Origin: Rikenellaceae bacterium
Lineage (GTDB): Bacteria > Bacteroidota > Bacteroidia > Bacteroidales > Rikenellaceae
Reading direction: 5' to 3'
DNA length: 64,000 nucleotides
Assembly: GCA_015059735.1 (NCBI GenBank)
Contig: SUZX01000007.1
Location: 62,001 to 126,000 of the forward strand
Position numbers and translations under genes: made by a program. The notes below the pieces were generated by a model, which was not told the origin of the DNA, did no database searches, and saw only the letters and a list, made by a program, of their open reading frames with translations. How positions within the stretch are numbered: position 1 is the first letter of the stretch; the number at the start of each line of letters is the position of its first letter. Below are positions 42,663 to 51,369 of this stretch, one piece after another.

Positions 42663-45257
42663 TTATCTGATCTGTTTTCTGTCGGCGTGTCGGCGTATTG
42701 CTGTGCGAATCATTTCACCACCGAATGCCAATAGCGATGTGGCTCCGATGACAGACAGCCATTCTCCGAATGTCAGTGGTACGGTGCGGAAAACGGCACC
42801 TCCTATTTCGACAATCAATACTTGTCCTCCGGCAATAGCAATTAAAATCAGCAGAAATTCGCGACAGCCTTTCCAACAGGAAAATACCGAACGATGTGTG
42901 GCAAATCCTTTGGCATTGAACATATTCCAAAACTGAAAGAAAACAAATGTCGAAAAGAAAAGCGTCAAATGACGAATGTCAAGATCTCCCGATGGCTCGG
43001 CCCAGCAAAAAAGTAATCCCAATAACACTGAAATCATGGCCAATCCGCATGAGAAGATGGTGTGAGCCATTGCTGGCGAAATAATAAACTCGTTACGACT
43101 TCGCGGCCGATCGAGCATCACATCGGGATTGGGAGGCAACGATGCCATTGCCATTGCGGCAAAGGTATCCATAATGATGTTTACCCACAGAATCTGTACC
43201 ACAGTGAGCGGCATGTCGGTGCCTACTATTGCTCCAATGAAACATACGACGATCGCCACAAAATTGATGGTCAACTGAAACAATACGAATCGTTGGATAT
43301 TGCGATAGAGTGAACGGCCCCACATTACGGCTGTTGCGATTGAGGCAAACGAATCGTCGAGTAATGTAATATCCGAAGCGTCCTTTGCAACAGAGGTTCC
43401 CGATCCCATCGAAAGACCAACATTGGCAAAATTGAGTGCCGGAGCATCGTTTGTGCCATCTCCCGTGACTGCCACCACTTCGCCACGTTGTTGCAGCAGA
43501 CGTACCAAACGCAGTTTATCGAGTGGTCGGGCTCGTGACATGATTTTCAAATCTTGCACACGGTCGAGTAGTTCTTCGTCGCTCATGGCAGCAAAATCAC
43601 TTCCGGTGATTTGATTGCGCGTACTATCCGATGCATCATCCCACAAGCCGATACGTCGAGCGATTTCGCATGCCGTAGCCGGAGTATCGCCTGTGACGAT
43701 CTTCACGGCAATGCCTGCATCAAGACAGCGCTGTACGGCGGCAGGAACATCGTCGCGTACCGGATCGGCAATGGCAGCCACCGCCGAGAGGTGCAATCCT
43801 CCGTTTCCTACTGCCGATATACAATCGGTGGCATCGGTTTCGATCCATGCGATCGCCAATGTGCGCATGGCATGGTTTTGAAAATCAAGCAGAGCTGCCG
43901 AGATTGCTTCTGCACGATCGTCGTTGTCGCACATGGCGCGTACAATTTCGGGAGCACCCTTTACGCAGAGCAATCGTCGTCCCGATATGCCGCTCTCGAT
44001 AATCGTTGCCATGTATTTACGTTCGGTTGAGAAAGTAAGTCGATCGATGATTTTGGCTTTTGCGCGTAATTGTTCATAATCGATCCCTTGATTACGCAAC
44101 CATAATAGCAGAGCTCCTTCGGTCGGATTCCCGATCGCATTCCCTTCGGAGTCAAGAAAAGCGGTGGAGTTGGTTGCGATTATCTCTCCCAATTCGGGTA
44201 GAGGCAATGTGTCGTACTGCACCAATTCTTGAACCGACATGCGGTTGAGTGTCAGTGTGCCGGTCTTGTCGGTACAGATCACCGTAATGGCTCCCATTGT
44301 TTCGCAGGCGTGCATTTTTCGCACCAAGTTGTTGGTTTTCAACATGCGTCGCATCGACATAGCCAACGAGAGTGTGATACTCATGGGCAACCCCTCAGGG
44401 ACAGCCATGACGATAATGGCTACCGAGATCATGAAAATATGCAACACCTGTTGCGAGATGTCGAGCCACGATTTATCCAGTAGATCCCCAAACCACATGG
44501 CTTTGCCGAGCATCATGCAGAAGATGATGGCTGAAACACCTATTCCTATTTTCCCGATGAGTAGTGAAAGACGTGTGAGTTGTTGGTCAAGCGGGGTGGG
44601 CTCTTCGTTACGAATGGTTGATTGCTCTGTGACACGTCCGGCCTCGCTGGCATCACCTACCGCCGTGACAATCATCTGTCCATAGCCATCGGCAACGGTT
44701 GTCCCACGCAACAGCATATTCGAAGGGTAGGTGGCATCTGAATCAAAATAGGCAGGGTCGGTTGTTTTATCGACTTCGGGCTCTCCGGTAAGCGTTGATT
44801 CGTTGATTTTCAACGATACAGCCTCTATCAGTTCACCATCGGCCGGTACGGTTTCACCGCTTTCGAATACCACCAAGTCGCCTACGACCACCTCGCGGCG
44901 CGGTATTTGGCTAACAATCCCCTCGCGAATTACTTTTACAGGAATATCGTCGTTGACCCGATTCAGACGACGGAATCGACGTCGGGCGTCCCACTCGAAC
45001 CAAAAACTTACGCAGGTAGCTAGAATAATTGCCCCGATGATTCCCATCGACTCGGTAAAGTCTCCATTTACGACACCGATAATCAATGATAAGGCGGCAG
45101 CCAATAATAAAATGCGGATGATGGGGTCGCCGAATTTTTCGAGAAACAACCGCCAAGCAGAGTCATCTTTGGGCGGTGTGATGATATTTGTTCCGTGTTC
45201 GTTTCGGCTTTTATCAACTTGTGCTTGGGTTAATCCCTGTGGATTAAAATCTATCAT
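42663..45257 (-). CDS. Calcium-type P2 ATPase
   Basis: 864 residues from ATG 45257, two bases after the rodA stop; a TTG six bases upstream is also in frame but would overlap rodA. Order: cation ATPase N domain, actuator TGEPEV loop (STLTGEP), M4 metal site AVPEGLPMSITLSLAMSM, phosphorylation motif CTDKTGTLT, KGAPEI nucleotide site, VTGDGTNDAPAL hinge, and M5-M6 with QLTINFVAIV and ILWVNIIMDTFAAMA (Asn/Asp ligands). This fits SERCA/PMCA-like pumps that export Ca2+ (or Mn2+). It is the last gene of the mreBCD-mrdA-rodA unit. Confidence 0.93.
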   Translation of the reverse strand: MIDFNPQGLTQAQVDKSRNEHGTNIITPPKDDSAWRLFLEKFGDPIIRILLLAAALSLIIGVVNGDFTESMGIIGAIILATCVSFWFEWDARRRFRRLNRVNDDIPVKVIREGIVSQIPRREVVVGDLVVFESGETVPADGELIEAVSLKINESTLTGEPEVDKTTDPAYFDSDATYPSNMLLRGTTVADGYGQMIVTAVGDASEAGRVTEQSTIRNEEPTPLDQQLTRLSLLIGKIGIGVSAIIFCMMLGKAMWFGDLLDKSWLDISQQVLHIFMISVAIIVMAVPEGLPMSITLSLAMSMRRMLKTNNLVRKMHACETMGAITVICTDKTGTLTLNRMSVQELVQYDTLPLPELGEIIATNSTAFLDSEGNAIGNPTEGALLLWLRNQGIDYEQLRAKAKIIDRLTFSTERKYMATIIESGISGRRLLCVKGAPEIVRAMCDNDDRAEAISAALLDFQNHAMRTLAIAWIETDATDCISAVGNGGLHLSAVAAIADPVRDDVPAAVQRCLDAGIAVKIVTGDTPATACEIARRIGLWDDASDSTRNQITGSDFAAMSDEELLDRVQDLKIMSRARPLDKLRLVRLLQQRGEVVAVTGDGTNDAPALNFANVGLSMGSGTSVAKDASDITLLDDSFASIATAVMWGRSLYRNIQRFVLFQLTINFVAIVVCFIGAIVGTDMPLTVVQILWVNIIMDTFAAMAMASLPPNPDVMLDRPRSRNEFIISPAMAHTIFSCGLAMISVLLGLLFCWAEPSGDLDIRHLTLFFSTFVFFQFWNMFNAKGFATHRSVFSCWKGCREFLLILIAIAGGQVLIVEIGGAVFRTVPLTFGEWLSVIGATSLLAFGGEMIRTAIRRHADRKQIR

Positions 45258-45259
45258 GT

Positions 45260-46705
45260 TCAAAATCGATTATTCAATGCAAACTGCTTGGTGGATGCGT
45301 CAAGGCGTATGGCAATAAACAGCAATATGGTGAATGCGATCAGCGATGATCCTCCATAGCTCATAAATGGCAATGGAATACCCATGACTGGCATCAATCC
45401 AATTGTCATCCCGACATTGACCAATACGTGAAAGAGCAGGATTGATGCAACGCAATAGCAATAGATACGTCCGAATGGTTCCTCTTGTCGCTCTCCCATG
45501 CGCATCAACCGTAGGATCAGCAGGCATAGCAACGACAAGACGACAACTGTTCCCAAAAATCCCCACTCCTCTCCGACTGTGCAGAAGATGAAGTCGGTAT
45601 GCCGTTCGGGAACAAAGCCGTGTTTGATTTGTGTCCCTTCCAAAAATCCTTTTCCGAAGAATCCGCCCGATCCGATGGCGATCTTCGACTGATTGACATT
45701 GTAGTCGATACCTCGCGGATCGTTGACGATACCCAAGAAACTCAGAATACGATCGCGTTGGTGATCTTTCAAAATCGATTGGAAGATATAATCGGTCGTT
45801 GGCAGGAAGATCATCGTTCCGACGAAGAGCAACAACAGCAGAAAAATATTGTTCAGTTGTGCCCGAAAGGCATATACGGCAATTCCGACCAACGAAAGTA
45901 GTGTTACGGTCAACAAACTGCCGTATAAACTCAAACTTCCTGGGGCAATCCATGCCGTAATAACCCACAATAAGATGCTCGCCAATGCCAATGCAGCCAA
46001 AAAGATGATCCGAGAACGCCATTGACCATTCATCATTGCTTCACAAAGTGTGCATATCAAAATCGAAGACACCAAGAGGGTCATGGGTGTAAGTAGAAAT
46101 GAAACGATAAATAAGGCTGCAACCAATAATATCGGAATACAGAGCCATTTACTCAACCCTTCGCGATAGAGAACGAATAGGAACGATCCGAGAACAATGC
46201 CTGATCCCGTATCGTTTTGTAAAATGATGATCAATAGCGGTACGCAAATCACCATTCCAACTTTTGTCAGGTTTTCGGGACGAGAGATGGAGAAAGAGTA
46301 GGCACTCATTACGCGAGCCACCGCCAATGCTGTGGCAATCTTGGCGAACTCGACGGGTTGTACGCGAAACGATCCGAACTCGAACCATGCTTTGGCTCCG
46401 TTGACCTCTTTACCGAAAACCAATGCCGCCAACAATAGAAATAAACCTCCGATATAAGCCGGATAGGCAAACATGTGGTAGTAATGTTCGTCGAGTAATA
46501 ATACGACCAGTGCTGCAATGCCGGCCAATCCGATCCACACCATTTGTTTCATGTAGAAATGTGAGAAGGCGAAGATGTCGGCGGCAGCCTCATCGTATGA
46601 GGCCGATGTAATGGATATCCATCCTACTAAAACAATCAGCAGATAGAGCAGGAGTGTCATCCGATCGACCCCTTCAAAGATACGAATACGGCGATCAGCG
46701 GTCAT
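45260..46705 (-). CDS. rodA: Rod-shape SEDS glycosyltransferase RodA
   Basis: 481 residues, about ten membrane helices. SEDS landmarks: KEVNGAKAWFEFGSFRVQPVEFAKI, LQNDTGSGIV, QSKIAIGSGGFFGKGFLEGTQIKHGFVPERHTDFIFCTVGEEWGF, and GIPLPFMSYGGSSL. It polymerises lipid II into glycan strands together with the PBP2 encoded just upstream; the genes overlap by 11 bases. A little longer than the 370-residue E. coli form owing to an extra membrane region in the middle (about 190-300), usual in Bacteroidetes. Confidence 0.95.
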   Translation of the reverse strand: MTADRRIRIFEGVDRMTLLLYLLIVLVGWISITSASYDEAAADIFAFSHFYMKQMVWIGLAGIAALVVLLLDEHYYHMFAYPAYIGGLFLLLAALVFGKEVNGAKAWFEFGSFRVQPVEFAKIATALAVARVMSAYSFSISRPENLTKVGMVICVPLLIIILQNDTGSGIVLGSFLFVLYREGLSKWLCIPILLVAALFIVSFLLTPMTLLVSSILICTLCEAMMNGQWRSRIIFLAALALASILLWVITAWIAPGSLSLYGSLLTVTLLSLVGIAVYAFRAQLNNIFLLLLLFVGTMIFLPTTDYIFQSILKDHQRDRILSFLGIVNDPRGIDYNVNQSKIAIGSGGFFGKGFLEGTQIKHGFVPERHTDFIFCTVGEEWGFLGTVVVLSLLCLLILRLMRMGERQEEPFGRIYCYCVASILLFHVLVNVGMTIGLMPVMGIPLPFMSYGGSSLIAFTILLFIAIRLDASTKQFALNNRF

Positions 46706-48524
46706 AAGCAGGATAATAAATGTGCATGTTTTTCACACGATTGAACAACTCTGGCCGACGAATGGTGTCTGTCAAATAATACTCTTCCAACAAACTTGCA
46801 ATGGGTAACGCCACCGAAGCTCCGAATCCACCGTTCTCGACGTAAACAGAAATGGCAATCTTCGGATTATCTTTGGGTGCAAACGACAAAAAGGTCGAAT
46901 GATCTTTTCCGCGCGGATTTTCGGCAGTTCCGGTTTTTCCGCAAACATCCCAATTTGGAATACGGGCCATCATCGAAGTTCCACTCACATGAACACCGCG
47001 CCACATACCTTCGACTATCGGCTCGAAATGTTTGGCTTCGACTTTGGTATATTGTCGTTCGTAGAAACGACGATCGATCGAATCGAGGCCTTCGATCTTT
47101 TTGACAATGTGCGGGATATAATAATATCCGCGATTGGCGACAATGCAAGCTAAATTGGCCAATTGCAACGGTGTGCAACCCAATTCACCTTGCCCGATTG
47201 AGAGCGACAGGGTGGTCAGCGAATTCCATGCACCACGATAACGACGATCGTAAAAAGCCCGATCCGGAACGTAGCCGCTTCCTTCATCGAGAAAGTCAGA
47301 TCCTAATTTGCGGCCGAATCCAAAACTTTTGACATATTCCCGCCATACATCGAATCCGTTTTTTACGCTCCCGTGTTTCGGATTGTCGAGGATGTCGCGG
47401 AACACATAACAGAAGTAGGCATTGCACGATGTGGCTACTGCGTAACGCAAATCAAGTGGTGAGGCATGTGCGTGACAACCCATTTTCAAATGTCCCACTT
47501 GATATCCCATGTGGCAGGAGTGGATATCGGAGGGTCGCAATACTCCCTCTTGCAGACCGATAAGTCCCTGTACCAATTTGAATGTCGATCCCGGAGGATA
47601 TTTGGCTTTTACGGCGCGGTTGAATAGCGGTTGTCGTTTGTTGCGGAGCAACTCCATGTAGTGGTTACCGCGTTCGCGCCCCAACAACTCGTCGGGATCA
47701 TAGGTAGGTGATGACACCATCATCAAAATTTCACCGGTGGCAGGTTCGATTGCTACGGCTGCTCCTACTTTACCTCGCATCAACTCCTCTCCGAGCAGTT
47801 GTAGCCGAGCATCAATGGTGCTCACCAAATAACTGCCTGAGGTGGGTAACGAATCATAACGCCCCTCCATGTATGATCCTTTGATTGCTCCGTGGGTATC
47901 TTTTTCTTGAATGCGAACGCCTTTTTTACCTCTTAACTCCTCTTCGTAGGAGTATTCTACACCGCTCATGCCGATATAATCTCCGGCACGATATTCGGGA
48001 TGACGTTTGAGAATCTTTTCACTAACCTCTCCGACATATCCCAACAGGTTGCCTCCGATTTTGCGTGGATACTCACGCATGGTGCGGTAAACGGTATAGA
48101 ATCCTGCAAAGTTGCACTCTTCGAATCGCAATTTATCCTCGGTCGATAGGTAGCTGAGGATCAGGTGTGGGGCTCTGGGGTGCATACGCGCTTTGGCGAG
48201 TTCGCGGCGCAACCTTTCGATCGATACACCGGTTGCCGAGCAGAAACGAAGTGTGTCGAAACCAGCTCGGTCGAGATCTTTGAATGTGACCATCAAGTCG
48301 TAGCAGGCGCGACTTTGCACCAAATATTCACCGTTACGGTCGAAAACTTCACCACGAGGCGGATATTGTACTACATGGCGCAATGTGTTTCCGCGTGCCA
48401 ATTCGGCATAACGTTTGTCCACCAATTGGATGTAAGCCAAACGGCCGATCAACATGAAAAAGATCAGCAATACAACCACCTGCAATGTCCGCATGCGCGA
48501 ATATCCTTCCGAAGTTCCGATCAT
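46695..48524 (-). CDS. mrdA: Penicillin-binding protein 2 (rod-shape transpeptidase)
   Basis: 609 residues with an N-terminal membrane anchor (TLQVVVLLIFFMLIGRLAYI), a pedestal domain (YPPRGEVFDRNGEYLV), and a transpeptidase with PGSTFKLVQG (SxxK, nucleophilic Ser), ATSCNAYF (SxN) and CGKTGTAENP (KTG). It cross-links peptidoglycan during elongation with RodA and MreBCD. Its start overlaps the mreD stop by 4 bases (ATGA), pointing to translational coupling. Confidence 0.95.
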   Translation of the reverse strand: MIGTSEGYSRMRTLQVVVLLIFFMLIGRLAYIQLVDKRYAELARGNTLRHVVQYPPRGEVFDRNGEYLVQSRACYDLMVTFKDLDRAGFDTLRFCSATGVSIERLRRELAKARMHPRAPHLILSYLSTEDKLRFEECNFAGFYTVYRTMREYPRKIGGNLLGYVGEVSEKILKRHPEYRAGDYIGMSGVEYSYEEELRGKKGVRIQEKDTHGAIKGSYMEGRYDSLPTSGSYLVSTIDARLQLLGEELMRGKVGAAVAIEPATGEILMMVSSPTYDPDELLGRERGNHYMELLRNKRQPLFNRAVKAKYPPGSTFKLVQGLIGLQEGVLRPSDIHSCHMGYQVGHLKMGCHAHASPLDLRYAVATSCNAYFCYVFRDILDNPKHGSVKNGFDVWREYVKSFGFGRKLGSDFLDEGSGYVPDRAFYDRRYRGAWNSLTTLSLSIGQGELGCTPLQLANLACIVANRGYYYIPHIVKKIEGLDSIDRRFYERQYTKVEAKHFEPIVEGMWRGVHVSGTSMMARIPNWDVCGKTGTAENPRGKDHSTFLSFAPKDNPKIAISVYVENGGFGASVALPIASLLEEYYLTDTIRRPELFNRVKNMHIYYPAYDR

Positions 48525-49042
48525 ACGCGTACCGGAAGTTTAGCAGTGAAAAATCGGGCAATCAGCCACGAAAAACCGATCGTGACAACCGTACTTACGA
48601 TGATACGTAACACGGTTTGCGACACATGATTCCACGAGAGAGCTTCGAATGAGAAAAAAATCACATGATGGAGTAAAGTTGTTACGATCAGATATTCGAT
48701 GAATTTGCGAGTTCCCATACGCGACGTTGAAGGTATGCCGCCTTCGCGGATTTCATCGCGGTTGACAAACAGATCCACGATCCAAGGCCGTAAGAAAGCC
48801 ACCGGCAGGGTGGCAATGATATTCACACCGGCGGCACCCATCGTATAATCCATCGTGAGTCCCAACAATAGGCCTGCACCCAACAATCCGATCGAAGGGG
48901 TGTCGAGGGGCAGCAATAGTAAAAATACGATATATATCAACGGGTTAAAATAGACGCTGATCGATAGGTTGTCAAACAAAAAAGTTTGCAACAGAGTTAC
49001 GACGATGAAAAGTAACGTATATGGAAAGAAGCGGTGCATCAT
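48521..49042 (-). CDS. mreD: Rod-shape-determining membrane protein MreD
   Basis: 173 residues, five or six hydrophobic helices (YTLLFIVVTLLQTFLFDNL, PLIYIVFLLLLPLDTPSIGLLGAGLLLGLTMDY). The poorly conserved sequence is identified by size, topology and place between mreC and mrdA. ATGA overlaps join it to both neighbours. Confidence 0.9.
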   Translation of the reverse strand: MMHRFFPYTLLFIVVTLLQTFLFDNLSISVYFNPLIYIVFLLLLPLDTPSIGLLGAGLLLGLTMDYTMGAAGVNIIATLPVAFLRPWIVDLFVNRDEIREGGIPSTSRMGTRKFIEYLIVTTLLHHVIFFSFEALSWNHVSQTVLRIIVSTVVTIGFSWLIARFFTAKLPVRV

Positions 49043-49896
49043 TTCTTTTGACGACTATGTTGTTGTACTTGTTCGCTGTTCATCAAATCCCGAATGTTGT
49101 AGAGATCGAGATTCTCGACTAATAAGACGTTGGATAAGCGCGACATGGAGGCCGATAAACGCACACGAACTTTATAAGCCGTGCGTGTTTCGTTCAGTTC
49201 GGCACTTTCGACCGTACCAATACGAACTCCTGCCGGAAAATAGGTCGAAAACCCTGTGGAAACTACCTCTTGTCCTGCTTGTGGCTCTGCATATTTGGAC
49301 AACTCGTCGAGGGTCACAAATTCGGGATCTGTTCCATCCCAATAAATCGATCCGAAATAATCCGAATCTGCCAATTTCCCGCTGGCACGGAACGAAGTGT
49401 TGAGAATAGAAATCGCTACTGCGTAACGTTCAGTGCAATCGACTACATAACCGACCATCGAGCCATCTGCGGCAAGAACTGCCATGTCGGGGACCACACC
49501 CTCGCCATTGCCTCGATTCAATACGATGAAATTCTCCGGACGGGTTAATGAGTTGGATATCACTGCGGCATTCAGTACACGCAATTTCGAACCGCCGATT
49601 TGGGCTAATGTCGTGTTGAATCCGGCAACCATTTTGGCCTCTTCATAGTGCGAAAGTTGTTCCCGCAGTTCGGCGACCTGTGTTAGCAATTGACGGTTTT
49701 CTTCTCCGAGCAAAAAATAACGCTGCATATTTGCCAATAAACCATGCAGCCCCCCGACCACTTGATTCGATCGGGCAATCAATCGTGCTTGGGTATAGTG
49801 TGTGGAGTTGGCATAGTAGCTGACGGCCACAATCTCCAACAAAACAAAGAGCACAAAGACGTAGATGCTGCGTATGAACTCGATTAGTTTATGCAC
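49039..49896 (-). CDS. mreC: Rod-shape-determining protein MreC
   Basis: 285 residues: one N-terminal membrane helix (IYVFVLFVLLEIVAVSYY), a coiled coil (about 60-110, LLGEENRQLLTQVAELREQLSHYEE), then the periplasmic beta domains (ENFIVLNRGNGEGVVPDMAVL, GSMVGYVVDCTERYAVAISILN, VSTGFSTYFPAGVRIGTV). It links the MreB filament to the wall synthases RodA/PBP2. Separated from mreB by 110 bases that contain a hairpin. Confidence 0.94.
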   Translation of the reverse strand: MHKLIEFIRSIYVFVLFVLLEIVAVSYYANSTHYTQARLIARSNQVVGGLHGLLANMQRYFLLGEENRQLLTQVAELREQLSHYEEAKMVAGFNTTLAQIGGSKLRVLNAAVISNSLTRPENFIVLNRGNGEGVVPDMAVLAADGSMVGYVVDCTERYAVAISILNTSFRASGKLADSDYFGSIYWDGTDPEFVTLDELSKYAEPQAGQEVVSTGFSTYFPAGVRIGTVESAELNETRTAYKVRVRLSASMSRLSNVLLVENLDLYNIRDLMNSEQVQQHSRQKK

Positions 49897-49915
49897 GGGA
49901 AACTTTTAATTAAAC

Positions 49916-49940
49916 AGATTGCGGGGTTAACCCGCAATCT
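49916..49940 (-). terminator. Intercistronic hairpin between mreB and mreC
   Basis: Perfect 10-bp stem AGATTGCGGG / CCCGCAATCT, loop five bases, followed by GTTTAATTAAAAG on the minus strand. With a weak T run it may be a partial terminator or RNA-processing site that lets mreB exceed the rest of the unit. Confidence 0.5.
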
Positions 49941-50006
49941 TATCCTTATTAATTTTAACAGCCTGGGATTCAGTATGATCCAAAATAAAGGTCTTTTTAA
50001 TTCAAA

Positions 50007-51026
50007 TTATTTCATCAAGAATGAGAACCGATTGATGTTTTTCAACGCCAATCCCGTACCGCGAGCCACCGAACGCAATGGATCTTCGGCGATATGGAAC
50101 GGAATACCTGTCTTGGCGTGCAAACGTTTGTCGAGTCCCTTGATCAAGGCCCCGCCTCCGGCTAAATAAATGCCATTCTTGGCAATATCGACATAAAGTT
50201 CGGGTGGCATAGATTCCAATACGGTCATCAATGCGGCATCGATCTTCGTAAGCGATTTTTCAAGGGCGTAGGCAATCTCCCGATATGAGAGTGATACGGT
50301 TTGCGGCAATGCCGTGAGCATGTTGGGACCTGTTACCACAAAATCTTCGGGTTCCTGTTCCAAATCGGAAACGGCTGCACCGATCGAACATTTTATGGCC
50401 TCGGCCGTACGCTCGCCGATACGGATGTTGTGCTGCTGGCGGACATAACTTTGGATATCAGCTGTGAAAACATCGCCGGCGACATTGACCGATTCGGAAC
50501 AGACAATGCCTCCCAATGAGATGCAGGCGATCTCCGAGGTGCCACCACCGATGTCGATCACCATGTTGCCTTCGGGGGCTTCGACATCCAATCCGGCACC
50601 CAAAGCAGCCGCCATCGGCTCATAAATCATACATACCTCGCGCCCTCCGGCATGTTCGGCCGAGTCGCGAACGGCGCGGATCTCGACGTTGGTCGATCCC
50701 GATGGAATGCAGATCACCATGCGCAGTGATGGGGCAAACAGACTCCCCGACATTTTGACCTTTTTGATCATGCCGCGCAACATCAACTCGGTGGCGTTGA
50801 AATCGGCAATTACACCATCTTTCAGCGGGCGGATGGTCTTGATATTCGGATTGGTTTTCTCGTGCATTTGGCGAGCCTGTTGGCCGATGGCCATCAATTT
50901 GCCTGTATGGACATCGATCGCTACGATCGATGGTTCGTCAACGACGACTTTGCCGTTATGAATGATCAGCGTATTGGCAGTTCCGAGGTCGATGGCCAAC
51001 TCCTGAGTCAATGAAAAAAGTCCCAT
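50007..51026 (-). CDS. mreB: Rod-shape-determining actin homolog MreB
   Basis: 339 residues. Actin-fold motifs: LAIDLGTANTLIIHNGKVVVDEPS (phosphate 1), NMVIDIGGGTSEIACISLGG (phosphate 2), GIYLAGGGALIKGLD (adenosine). Filaments on the inner membrane guide lateral wall synthesis. First gene of the mreB-mreC-mreD-mrdA-rodA-P-ATPase unit; promoter box about 190 bases upstream. Confidence 0.97.
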   Translation of the reverse strand: MGLFSLTQELAIDLGTANTLIIHNGKVVVDEPSIVAIDVHTGKLMAIGQQARQMHEKTNPNIKTIRPLKDGVIADFNATELMLRGMIKKVKMSGSLFAPSLRMVICIPSGSTNVEIRAVRDSAEHAGGREVCMIYEPMAAALGAGLDVEAPEGNMVIDIGGGTSEIACISLGGIVCSESVNVAGDVFTADIQSYVRQQHNIRIGERTAEAIKCSIGAAVSDLEQEPEDFVVTGPNMLTALPQTVSLSYREIAYALEKSLTKIDAALMTVLESMPPELYVDIAKNGIYLAGGGALIKGLDKRLHAKTGIPFHIAEDPLRSVARGTGLALKNINRFSFLMK

Positions 51027-51369
51027 AATTTTACCTCTGCATTAATTGGAAAATCCTCCCTCTCTGTCCGATCTCTTTGTGTCCCGATAGTGGGGTCTGT
51101 TCCATGTGTGATAAGGATGATTTTCGTCTGTGTATGTTTTTTAATTATTTATTATTCAACTTAATAAATGCTATTCGGCGAAGTTCGATCCGGCGAATGG
51201 ATATATACCGAAACAAAGGTACGAAAAACACTTGGGAAATATGATGTTTTTGACACATTTTTTTTCATCGGTTGCAATCGTTTTTTGAAAGCCATTGAAA
51301 ATTTATGGATTGGCGAAATTTTTTCTATCTTTATCCGAAATTCCGAAAGGGTTTTATAAGCGAAAAGAG
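51027..51369. other. Divergent intergenic region mreB/malQ
   Basis: No gene seen. Contains the TACCTTTG box for mreB (51214-51221, minus), a TATCTTTA close match (51326-51333, plus) 36 bases before malQ, and an AT-rich central stretch. An ATG at 51295 in frame with malQ precedes the plus box and is not used here. Confidence 0.6.
51214..51221 (-). promoter_or_regulatory. -7 element for the mre operon
   Basis: TACCTTTG on the minus strand, 187 bases before the mreB ATG, leaving a long untranslated leader. Confidence 0.45.
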
